DNA of 26,957 nt from JANWHF01 sp036276235 (GTDB lineage: Bacteria > Planctomycetota > Phycisphaerae > Tepidisphaerales > Tepidisphaeraceae): contig DATBDZ010000022.1 of assembly GCA_036276235.1 (NCBI GenBank), forward strand, positions 1 to 26,957, written 5' to 3'. A model generated the notes under the pieces. That model was not told the DNA's origin and did no database searches. It saw nothing but the letters and a program-made list of their open reading frames with translations. The position numbers and the translations under genes were made by a program. Position 1 is the stretch's first letter, and each line of letters begins with the position of its first letter. Positions 6,630 through 13,933 of this stretch are shown here, one piece after another.

Positions 6630-8543
6630 TCATGCGCTGGTCACCGAACTGACCGACAGAGTTCCCGCATTACTCGGTTGCTCGAAAAACACATTGGACA
6701 CCATGGCGGCCACTTCGTAGTGCCCGGCTTGTTGGTAGGTGTGGGTTCCGAGAATGACGTAGCCGTGACGGCGCTTCGTTAACGTGCCGTCGGAGAGGTC
6801 GGAGCCGTCGCCCCAGTCGATCTGAATATCGAGGGTGACGCCGTTGCCAATGGACGATAGAGCGGCGGCGCTGATACGTCCGACAACCTGGGTGAAGGGC
6901 TGGCTGACGGGCACATGGATGGCGCGTCCGTTGGACGTGCGTGCCTTCACATGAACAGTACGGGTGAGCACGCGCACAAAAGAGTCGGCGGTGAGCGTGA
7001 CGTGGATTTTGTAGAATCCGGAATTGGCGTATTGATGGCCGCCCACCACGCCGGTCAGCGCCGCATGCTTTAAGACCGGCTCTATCATGCCGTCGTTTGG
7101 AGTTGAACCATCGCCCCAGTCGATCGTCGCGTGCCCGCCGACCAGCGCAGCGCTGGTGCCGGTGCCGGTGACGGTTGTAAAGGTTGCAATCAACGTCTCC
7201 GTGGCGATCGCCGGCGGCATCGGTGCTGGGAGCGTGATCTGGGCGGGTTGGGTATCGGTAACGAGACTGATAACGACCGGCTCACTGGATGTCGGATCGG
7301 GCAGCGGCGCGTCGTCCGACCGATCATATAGCGACGGTTGAGTCGCGGTGATATCAGAAGCAGATTGAAAAGCGGGCGGAGGCGTCGGATCGGCCGCCGT
7401 GACCGGGCCTTCCAACCAATGGCCCGATGCATCAACCTTGCTCCAAACGAAACTCTCATCGTTCAGCCCCAAGACCTCCAGGCCGCCATCGCTTGTAAGA
7501 CGGACATTCTCGGGTCGGCCGCTGGTGGCGTTGATCAGCACACGCCCGCCGATTCCGTAGTTGATGTCGAGCGATCCATCGGCCTTGAAGAGCGCAACGG
7601 AAATCTGATGATTCGTCCCAGTTCCGACCGCGAGTATTTCGCCGTCGTTTCTCACGAGAAGCGAATTCATGGAGGCCGGCAAAAGTGCGGCCAGGCCGCC
7701 GGTCGTGCTGCCGAAATGAGTAACCGTTTTCCCGTCAGCGCCGAACTGTTCATCCAGAGTGCCGTCGGTATTCAGGCGGATCAGTCCGAAAGCGCTTTGC
7801 GGATCGGTTTGAGCGGCGCCTGAAGCAGTCGTGGGCGACGTTGAAGTTACCGTGCCACCAACAAGGATCCCGCCGTCTGCTTCGATGGCTATCGCATCGG
7901 CAAGGTCGCTGCTGAGAAATCCATCCTTGTCTTGCAGCGCGACGTTGATCAGGCCCGAACCGTTGAACTGCGCATCGGGCGATCCGTTGCTGTTGAACCG
8001 CGCGGCAGCAAACTCTCCGACGTTCTGCACGAACGATTCACCCACCGCCACAATCTTCCCATCCGCCTGGACGGACAGCGCGAAGAACCCTGAGTCGGTT
8101 CCCATTTGTATCGAGGCGACGCCGCCGTCAGCGAAGGATGTATCCAGAGAACCGTCCGGATGAAATGCAACGACCGAGCCGCCGCCGGAAACGAAGCCGG
8201 CCACGAGAATGTCGCCATCGTCGGCGACGGCGAATGGGCTTACATATATTCCTTGCCGCGCCCCTCCGAGCATTACGCCGGGCACGCTGGCGGCACCGTT
8301 GGTTCCGAAGGTTGAATCGAGTGTCCCATCGGCGTTGATCGCGATCACAGAATTGTAATCGTTGTCCAGCAGCCGCCGCCCGCTGGGCAGAAGCAAGCCC
8401 TGATCAATCGACAGGTTTGGAATATCCGCCGTCGCGGAGAGCAGGCATCGTGTCTCCAGCGCCTCGATGAGCGCGCTTGTCATGCCAATGCGATTTGAAA
8501 AAGGAGTTACTTTTAAGCCGCGGAACTGATCCCTGCTTTTCAC
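6630..8543 (-). CDS. Secreted delta-60 repeat and PKD protein with LExRxLLSA signal
   Basis: A 637-residue extracellular or surface protein. The N-terminus carries LETRCLLSA (29-37), a signature seen at the start of many planctomycete exported proteins. Residues about 65-340 contain five delta-60-type repeats of the form xxDGxLDxxFGxxG (around 68, 127, 185, 258 and 320), predicted to build a beta-propeller. A Pro/Ser/Thr-rich linker (about 380-450) leads to two PKD-like domains with IDWGDGS (474-480) and IDWGDGSD (575-582). The start is a GTG with AGGTGGG close upstream. Such proteins usually mediate binding or adhesion, but no ligand can be deduced. The propeller looks incomplete by repeat count. 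It is divergent from the DUF4190-type gene at 8668. Confidence 0.85.
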   Translation of the reverse strand: MKSRDQFRGLKVTPFSNRIGMTSALIEALETRCLLSATADIPNLSIDQGLLLPSGRRLLDNDYNSVIAINADGTLDSTFGTNGAASVPGVMLGGARQGIYVSPFAVADDGDILVAGFVSGGGSVVAFHPDGSLDTSFADGGVASIQMGTDSGFFALSVQADGKIVAVGESFVQNVGEFAAARFNSNGSPDAQFNGSGLINVALQDKDGFLSSDLADAIAIEADGGILVGGTVTSTSPTTASGAAQTDPQSAFGLIRLNTDGTLDEQFGADGKTVTHFGSTTGGLAALLPASMNSLLVRNDGEILAVGTGTNHQISVALFKADGSLDINYGIGGRVLINATSGRPENVRLTSDGGLEVLGLNDESFVWSKVDASGHWLEGPVTAADPTPPPAFQSASDITATQPSLYDRSDDAPLPDPTSSEPVVISLVTDTQPAQITLPAPMPPAIATETLIATFTTVTGTGTSAALVGGHATIDWGDGSTPNDGMIEPVLKHAALTGVVGGHQYANSGFYKIHVTLTADSFVRVLTRTVHVKARTSNGRAIHVPVSQPFTQVVGRISAAALSSIGNGVTLDIQIDWGDGSDLSDGTLTKRRHGYVILGTHTYQQAGHYEVAAMVSNVFFEQPSNAGTLSVSSVTSA

Positions 8544-8639
8544 AAAAACCCACCTGTCTGGAAAGATTCCGGCCCGGGGAACGGTCCGGATACATCGCCC
8601 TTCGTTCAGAGAGTTGAATTATCGCCGGGTCGAGCTCTG

Positions 8640-8669
8640 TTGACAATATGCCACTGGGCAGTACCTAAT
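8640..8669 (+). promoter_or_regulatory. Possible promoter overlapping the start of the DUF4190-type gene
   Basis: A consensus TTGACA (8640-8645) is followed by TACCTA (8662-8667) or CCTAAT (8664-8669) at 16-18 bases. The -10 position touches the annotated ATG at 8668. If this promoter is real, the start codon would have to be a later in-frame ATG such as 8677 or 8692. Confidence 0.3.
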
Positions 8670-9321
8670 GTCACAAATGCCACCGCCGGGAATGCCACCG
8701 CCAGGAATGCCGCCGGGAAATCCGGGGATGCCGCCGGGTTACGGCTACAACATGCCCCCGCAGGCGCCGCGCAGTAATGGTGCTGCGATCGGGAGTTTGA
8801 TCTGCGGGATTCTGGGATGCGTGCCATTTCTGACGGGCTTGGTGGCGATCATTTTGGGAATCGTTGGACTGCGCAAGACGCGCGATCCGGCGGTGGGCGG
8901 CAAGGGAATGTCGATCGCCGGCCTTATATTAGGAATCGTCAGCATTCTCGCGTGGGCCGGGTTCGGCGGTGTGTTCGCGGTGGGATACCTTTCCTCTCAG
9001 CCGGCGCGCGTTGTCGCACGACAGTTCCTCACGGATCTCAGCTCGGGCCAAACGGATGCAGCTCTTGCCGAATCCACGATGTCGGCGGCCCAAATTGATA
9101 CAGAAGCCCAGAACATCAAGCAATTTGGCTCATTCAAGGACGCGACCTTTTTTGGTTTCAATGCCAGCTCAAACGCCAGCTACGGCCCCGGCGGCGGCAC
9201 ATCGTCAACAACAATGAAACTCGCCGGCAGTGCAACATTTGCTAATGGTGCGCGACCGTGCGAAGTTGATCTGGTGAAGGTTAACGGGACTTACAAAGTA
9301 TCATTTATCAGAATTCAGTGA
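8668..9321 (+). CDS. DUF4190-type membrane protein with Pro/Met-rich N-terminus
   Basis: A 217-residue predicted membrane protein. Residues 1-35 are a low-complexity tail of PPGMPP-type repeats. Two hydrophobic helices follow (about 38-68 and 78-107) joined by a short basic loop (LRKTRDPAVGGKGMSIAG), the layout of DUF4190. The C-terminal 105 residues lie on one side of the membrane. They begin with ARQFLTDLSSGQTDAAL, which resembles the small cystatin-like/DUF4878 domain found after such anchors. No catalytic residues are evident. The start is uncertain: the ATG at 8668 has only a weak ribosome site, and a promoter-like sequence overlaps it. The gene is convergent with the GTPase gene, 27 bases apart. 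Confidence 0.75.
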   Translation: MSQMPPPGMPPPGMPPGNPGMPPGYGYNMPPQAPRSNGAAIGSLICGILGCVPFLTGLVAIILGIVGLRKTRDPAVGGKGMSIAGLILGIVSILAWAGFGGVFAVGYLSSQPARVVARQFLTDLSSGQTDAALAESTMSAAQIDTEAQNIKQFGSFKDATFFGFNASSNASYGPGGGTSSTTMKLAGSATFANGARPCEVDLVKVNGTYKVSFIRIQ

Positions 9322-9348
9322 CGTGTTGAGGAGTTGCAAGGACTCTGG

Positions 9349-11244
9349 TTAAGCCGAAGCTTCGCTGCGTTCGTCGCTGGAAATCCCCGCCGCCGCCGCG
9401 AGTTCGCCGGCGGCGCGATCGAGTTGATCGAGCGCTTTTTGTGCCGGGGCCTGACGCTCGATCCATTCCCGGAATTTTTCAATCTGTTCGTGCGCCAATT
9501 CGCCGAAGCGATCGGCGATGCGCGTGTTGGTCGTGCGCGTGTGGCTGGAGACTTCATTGCTCAGCCGCTCGGTGAGCCAGGTCGCCAGGCTGTAGCCGCC
9601 GAGGACCAGAAGATCCGTTCCGAAAAGCGCGTGATGCGCGACCAGCGCGACGATCAGCAGGTACGGCGCCGTCTCGGCAAGCTTGGTGAACTTCGCCCCG
9701 CCGGGGATGTGCTTCATCAATGAATGCAGCACGCGTGTATCGCGCGGCGTCGCGTTCCAACGCTTCTGCAGCCAATCCTGCAGCGCGGCGATTTCCTCAT
9801 CGGCAATCTTCCCCGCCTGATCGGGCGTGATGCGAATCGACTGATATCCCTTCCCATCCGCATCGAGCCAGCGCTGCGCCGCCGGGCTCGATCGCAATAC
9901 GTCATCGATGCGGCTCTGCAACACCGCGAATTGATCAACCAGAATGCCGCGATAATCGGGCGCGCCCTGCTCTCGCGCGGGACCATCGGGATTCAGCGCG
10001 GCGGCGGAAACTTCGCCGCCGCGAATGTAATCCCAGGCGACGCGCGGCAATCGGACAATTAACCCCGGCGCTTGCCGCACCCGATCGAGAATCCGCTGCG
10101 GGCCGATCAGGTAAAGGACACTGCGCTGCTGCAATCGCCGCTGCAATTCGGCGGTGAGCGGATTGACATCCACGCCGATCGTCGGCGTCTCCATGCCGCG
10201 CAGCGCGCCCATCAAGCGATCGGCCTCGGCACGATCCTGGCGGAGCGGCGCGATGATTTTGTCTTCAAGCCGTGTGACCAGATCGCCGGCGCGATTAGCC
10301 AGGCCGGTGGCGGTGTCGGTTTGCAGAGCCGACCACATCATGCCTAATTGCGTGAGCGCTTTGCGGAGTGAATCGAGATTCTCGGTCGGGCGCGGCTCAT
10401 ATGCCGCGTCGTCACGCGGGACGACGAACACTGGCATTGCCGGCTGCTGTGGATTCGCCGGGCGCGTCAGCGCCGCGGCCAAGTCCTCGGCTTTCAAATT
10501 GTCCCCATCGTCGGCGGGGTTTGCCGTCGAGAATCCGTAGCCGCGCAGTTGCAGGCGATAATCATCCAGCACGATTTGCTCTTCGCATTTGTTCATCAGG
10601 AAGAGCGTGGGAATCGCATACCGCATCGCCAGGCGGTAGTACGGCAACAGCTCGGTCATCTGATATTTTTCCGGACTGACCAGAAAGACGATGGCCTGCG
10701 CCCAGCGAAACGCGCGATCCGCCTCGGCATGATGCACGGGCTGATCGCCGTCCAGATCGGGCGTGTCGATGAGCACGATTCGCGAAAGCAGGTCATCGGC
10801 CAACGGCGCATCGCCGGCCAGGCTCTCGCGCGGGACGATAATGAGCGCCCCAATCTGCCCGCGCGCCGGCAGGCGCTCCGCCGTCGCCGGCTGATGCTCA
10901 ACCCCCAGCCAGCCGTCCGGCACGTCTTCGATCTTCCGCGCGATCGCGACCGCGCCGCTGGTATACGTTCGACGAAATGAAGTCGCCGACGCGCCGACGC
11001 CCAGCAATCGATTGACGATCGTGCTTTTGCCGGTACCGGTGCCCCCGATGACGCAGGTCAGCAGCGGCGCATTGCGTGGCGGATTGAGATGAAACCGCAG
11101 CGCCGCCGCATCCGACCGCCACCGCTCCACCGCCGGCCGCGCCGACGCCGACACGTGCGCCCCCAGGACGGCCAACAACTGCTCCAGTCGCGTCAGCAGC
11201 GGATCAAGTTTCTCAAGACGTGCGGGCATTGGCGATTTTACCAT
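9349..11244 (-). CDS. Dynamin-like GTPase with C-terminal membrane segment
   Basis: A 631-residue P-loop GTPase. It shows Walker A GGTGTGKST (67-75), a G3-like DTPDLDG (160-166) and a G4 NKCE (218-221), with a switch-type TYTSGAVA between. The middle is helical and charged. A hydrophobic hairpin lies at about 525-557, followed by an amphipathic tail rich in Glu, Lys and Ala. This architecture (GTPase head, helical stalk, membrane hairpin) suggests a dynamin-related or YcjX/Era-like membrane GTPase, acting at the inner face of the membrane. The exact family is not certain. The ATG at 11229 (residue 6) is an alternative start, and neither start has a strong ribosome site. The gene stands alone on the minus strand; no partner is seen, whereas bacterial dynamins often come in pairs. 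Confidence 0.82.
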   Translation of the reverse strand: MVKSPMPARLEKLDPLLTRLEQLLAVLGAHVSASARPAVERWRSDAAALRFHLNPPRNAPLLTCVIGGTGTGKSTIVNRLLGVGASATSFRRTYTSGAVAIARKIEDVPDGWLGVEHQPATAERLPARGQIGALIIVPRESLAGDAPLADDLLSRIVLIDTPDLDGDQPVHHAEADRAFRWAQAIVFLVSPEKYQMTELLPYYRLAMRYAIPTLFLMNKCEEQIVLDDYRLQLRGYGFSTANPADDGDNLKAEDLAAALTRPANPQQPAMPVFVVPRDDAAYEPRPTENLDSLRKALTQLGMMWSALQTDTATGLANRAGDLVTRLEDKIIAPLRQDRAEADRLMGALRGMETPTIGVDVNPLTAELQRRLQQRSVLYLIGPQRILDRVRQAPGLIVRLPRVAWDYIRGGEVSAAALNPDGPAREQGAPDYRGILVDQFAVLQSRIDDVLRSSPAAQRWLDADGKGYQSIRITPDQAGKIADEEIAALQDWLQKRWNATPRDTRVLHSLMKHIPGGAKFTKLAETAPYLLIVALVAHHALFGTDLLVLGGYSLATWLTERLSNEVSSHTRTTNTRIADRFGELAHEQIEKFREWIERQAPAQKALDQLDRAAGELAAAAGISSDERSEASA

Positions 11245-11261
11245 CCGTGGGTCGGGACTGA

Positions 11262-11355
11262 GCAGGTAGAAGGCAGAAGGCAGTAGTCAGAAATACACGA
11301 TCGTCGTTGCAAAACGTTCATCTGATCTTCTGCCTACCGACCACTGCCTACTGTC
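11262..11355. repeat. Imperfect inverted repeat of GGCAGTAG words
   Basis: Between the GTPase and tRNA-Thr, a stretch of GTAG/GGCAG words (about 11265-11291) is answered by CTGCC/CTAC words (about 11329-11355), around a loop of some 37 bases. The match is imperfect. It is another example of intergenic palindromes built from short repeated words; I see no gene here. Confidence 0.5.
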
Positions 11356-11444
11356 CGGCGAGATTGTTGATAGCGGACACTGGTTTTGCAAATGATTGAT
11401 CGGTTGGACCCTCCGAAGGTGATCCGCTAGAATTCCTGCGCGTT

Positions 11445-11517
11445 GCCACCTTAGCTCAATTGGCAGAGCACCGCTTTTGTAAAGCGGATGTTGTCGGTTC
11501 GATTCCGACAGGTGGCT
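11445..11517 (+). tRNA. tRNA-Thr (anticodon TGT)
   Basis: A full cloverleaf can be folded. The acceptor stem is GCCACCT/AGGTGGC, the D arm GCTC...GAGC, the anticodon stem CCGCT/AGCGG with loop TTTGTAA, and the T arm GTCGG/CCGAC with TTCGATT. The anticodon TGT reads ACA and, by wobble, other Thr codons. The discriminator base is T and CCA is not encoded. Confidence 0.96.
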
Positions 11518-11622
11518 CTTCACAACACGTGCCATTCGCCACTGTAAATTGATCGGACGGCAGACGCGCCTCGTTCGCGTCCGGTTCGGCTTGCGAAAAC
11601 CTTTTCTACGGGAAGATCAGCC

Positions 11623-12372
11623 ATGCTTAGAAACCCACGCCTGGTTCGAGTCTGCGGAATTGCTATCGCCGCCGTTATGATTGTGGGGCTTGCCGGTGCC
11701 TTGCGCGCCGCCGACGAGGCGGATCAGGGTGAATTGCTCTTTAACGGCAAAGATTTCACGGGCTGGAAATTCTCTAACAAGCAGACCGAGGTGTGGAAGG
11801 TCGTATCCACCGCCAAGTACGATGAGAAAGATCCGAATCAGCTTCAAACAACCGGCGACGGCTCCGACGGCAAGGGCCTCATGTTCCGCCTCCAGCACGA
11901 AGAGGGTTATGGAGCCAACCCGTTCACCGAAAAGAAATTCGGCGATTGCCAGGTCCATGTCGAATTCATGATCCCCAAGAAAGCCAACTCCGGCGTCTAT
12001 CTGATGGGCCAGTACGAAGTGCAGATTCTTTCCGATTACGACACGAACAATCTTGGCATGCATAACACCGGCGCCATCTACGTGACCCATGTGCCGCTGG
12101 CCAAAGCGCTCAAGCCGTATGGCGAGTGGAACACGTATGACATCGTCTTCCGCGCCCCCCGCTTCGACGCCGATGGCAAGAAAACCGAAAACGCCAAGTT
12201 CATCAGCGTCATACTGAATGGCATCAAAATCCAGGAAAACGTCGATACCCCCAAGCCCACCGGCGGCCAACTCCCCGGCGGCGAACAAGCCACCGGCCCC
12301 CTCATGCTCCAGGGAGATCATGGTTGCGTAGCGTTCCGAAATGTCCGCGTAAAATCACTCAACATCAAATAA
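11623..12372 (+). CDS. Secreted DUF1080 protein (3-keto-disaccharide hydrolase-like), copy 1
   Basis: A 249-residue exported protein. A Sec signal peptide covers about residues 1-29 (ending ALRAA). The rest is one DUF1080 domain, a concanavalin-like jelly-roll related to glycoside hydrolases and annotated in some databases as 3-keto-disaccharide hydrolase. Family features include LFNGKDFTGWK (39-49), NSGVYLMGQYEVQI, YGEWNTYDI and a C-terminal HGCVAFRNVRVK. It probably acts in the periplasm on sugars or glycosides; the substrate is unknown. The ATG has a GGGAAG ribosome site at good spacing. A paralog follows on the same strand after 82 bases, so the two may be co-transcribed. Confidence 0.9.
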   Translation: MLRNPRLVRVCGIAIAAVMIVGLAGALRAADEADQGELLFNGKDFTGWKFSNKQTEVWKVVSTAKYDEKDPNQLQTTGDGSDGKGLMFRLQHEEGYGANPFTEKKFGDCQVHVEFMIPKKANSGVYLMGQYEVQILSDYDTNNLGMHNTGAIYVTHVPLAKALKPYGEWNTYDIVFRAPRFDADGKKTENAKFISVILNGIKIQENVDTPKPTGGQLPGGEQATGPLMLQGDHGCVAFRNVRVKSLNIK

Positions 12373-12377
12373 AACAA

Positions 12378-12418
12378 GACCTGCGAGAATCTCCGCGTAG
12401 CGGTCGGACCGCAGGTCC
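12378..12418. repeat. Hairpin region between the two DUF1080 genes
   Basis: GACCTGCG (12378-12385) pairs with CGCAGGTC (12410-12417). Inside or overlapping it are two smaller alternatives, CGGTC-G-GACCG (12401-12411) and GGACC-GCA-GGTCC (12406-12418). These are mutually exclusive folds. There is no T-tract, so it may tune relative expression of the two genes or simply be a REP-like element. Confidence 0.55.
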
Positions 12419-12454
12419 ACCCCTCCAACGCAACAAAGAACTCAAGGAACCCAC

Positions 12455-13207
12455 ATGCCCCGCAATGCGCTCGTATCAAACATCCTCATCCTCGCTCTGA
12501 TCTGCTTAGTTGCTCCGGTTCGTGCCGAAGACACCAAGAGCGAAGGCGAACCGATCTTCAACGGCAAAGACCTCTCCGGCTGGAAATACGTCCGCGACAA
12601 GGACAAGGAAATGTGGTCGGTCGTCGCTTCGGTGAAGCTGGATCCGAATAACCCCAAACGCCTGATCGGAAGCGGAACCCCCACCGACGGCAACGGCATC
12701 CTCTTCCGCGACGGCGAAGGTGATTCCGGTGGCCAAAAGGGAACCGATATCTACACCGAAAAAATGTTCCGCGATTGCGAAGTTCACGCGGAGTTTATGA
12801 CTCCCGCCGACAGCAACTCCGGCGTCTATCTCATGGGCCAGTACGAGATCCAAATCTGGACCGACATCGGCAAGCCCGTCGGAATGCATGGCACCGGCGC
12901 GGTTTATGTTACCAAGCCCCCCACCGTCATCGCGCTTAAGCCGTACGGCGAATGGAACACCTACGACATCGTCTTCAAGGCCCCGCGCTTCGACGCAAGC
13001 GGCAAGAAAATTAAAAATGCCGTGGTCATGAGCGTCATCCTCAACGGCGTCAAAGTTCAGCCCGAGCCCGTCGATACCCCCAAGCCGACCGGCGGCACCC
13101 TCAAAGGCAACGCCGAGGCCCCCACCGGCCCGATCATGCTGCAAGGCAATCACGGCCCGGTCGCCTTCCGCAACGTCCGCGTGAAGCCGATCGAGTTGAA
13201 GGATTGA
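12455..13207 (+). CDS. Secreted DUF1080 protein (3-keto-disaccharide hydrolase-like), copy 2
   Basis: A 250-residue paralog of the preceding gene, with its own Sec signal peptide (about 1-24, ending PVRA-ED). The same landmarks appear in the same order: IFNGKDLSGWK, NSGVYLMGQYEIQI, YGEWNTYDIVFKAPRFDA, VDTPKPTGG and HGPVAFRNVRVK. Short blocks of nearly identical DNA remain, for example around 11985-12013 and 12820-12848, while the N-terminal third and loops differ. This indicates a tandem duplication that has diverged or been partly converted. Insertions such as the GEGDSGGQKGTD loop suggest altered substrate recognition. tRNA-Arg follows after 61 bases. Confidence 0.9.
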   Translation: MPRNALVSNILILALICLVAPVRAEDTKSEGEPIFNGKDLSGWKYVRDKDKEMWSVVASVKLDPNNPKRLIGSGTPTDGNGILFRDGEGDSGGQKGTDIYTEKMFRDCEVHAEFMTPADSNSGVYLMGQYEIQIWTDIGKPVGMHGTGAVYVTKPPTVIALKPYGEWNTYDIVFKAPRFDASGKKIKNAVVMSVILNGVKVQPEPVDTPKPTGGTLKGNAEAPTGPIMLQGNHGPVAFRNVRVKPIELKD

Positions 13208-13268
13208 ATCGCGGCTCTGCTCCCCCTAATATACCCCGCTCGCGCAAACCCCAAGGTTGTGCGGCCGA

Positions 13269-13342
<74 letters not shown>

Positions 13343-13348
13343 ATCAGT

Positions 13349-13933
13349 TTACAGAAGCGGCGCGATTGAAGGGGAGGTGGTAGCGCCGCTGTGGGGCAGT
13401 TCAATTCGCCACTTCGCCCCGCTTTGGGGGTGCGACACCCAGACCGTGTTTCCATCGGTGCGAACGTCGAACGAATCGTCCATCGATGGAAATCGAACGG
13501 CCGCCGTCGGCGGCTCATGTCCCTGCCATTGCGTGTACCGTCGCACCTGCTGCTCGTCGGCGGCGCCTTCGGTCCAGTGAAACTTTCCCGCGTCGATGTC
13601 CAGCGCGATTGGCAGCATCTGCTCAATCGCGTTGTTTCGCACCAGCGCGACCAGGAACACAAAGTACGCGCTGCCATCGATCCGCGGATGTGCCAAAAGC
13701 AATCCGTAGATGTCCGTCGAGTGATCCGGAAGCGGCTGGCCGAGTATCGCAAAACCGGGATGCACATCATCCCAACTGACATCCCGCAACACCGCCGGGT
13801 CTCCGTTTCCCTGCTCCCACACGTATGCTTCGAGCGATTTGCGCCAGTCGGCGACCGTCAGCGGCGCTGGGTCCGCAGCACACCCCGCGAGCAGAGACGT
13901 CAACAACAATAGCAGGAAACCTGAGCGGTTCAT
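13349..13933 (-). CDS. Lipoprotein of unknown function, partner of the ankyrin protein
   Basis: A 194-residue predicted lipoprotein. From ATG 13933 the N-terminus has a basic start, a leucine run and the lipobox LLAGC (Cys at about residue 19), so it should be lipid-anchored in the periplasm. The mature part is acidic with scattered Trp and has no family I recognise (segments such as YFVFLVALVRNNAIEQMLPI and SFDVRTDGNTVWVSHPQSGA). The frame is open further upstream, but that part lies antisense-free inside the preceding gene in another frame and lacks a signal, so ATG 13933 is preferred. Its ATG overlaps the stop of the ankyrin gene as ATGA, indicating translational coupling and a shared task. 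Confidence 0.78.
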   Translation of the reverse strand: MNRSGFLLLLLTSLLAGCAADPAPLTVADWRKSLEAYVWEQGNGDPAVLRDVSWDDVHPGFAILGQPLPDHSTDIYGLLLAHPRIDGSAYFVFLVALVRNNAIEQMLPIALDIDAGKFHWTEGAADEQQVRRYTQWQGHEPPTAAVRFPSMDDSFDVRTDGNTVWVSHPQSGAKWRIELPHSGATTSPSIAPLL

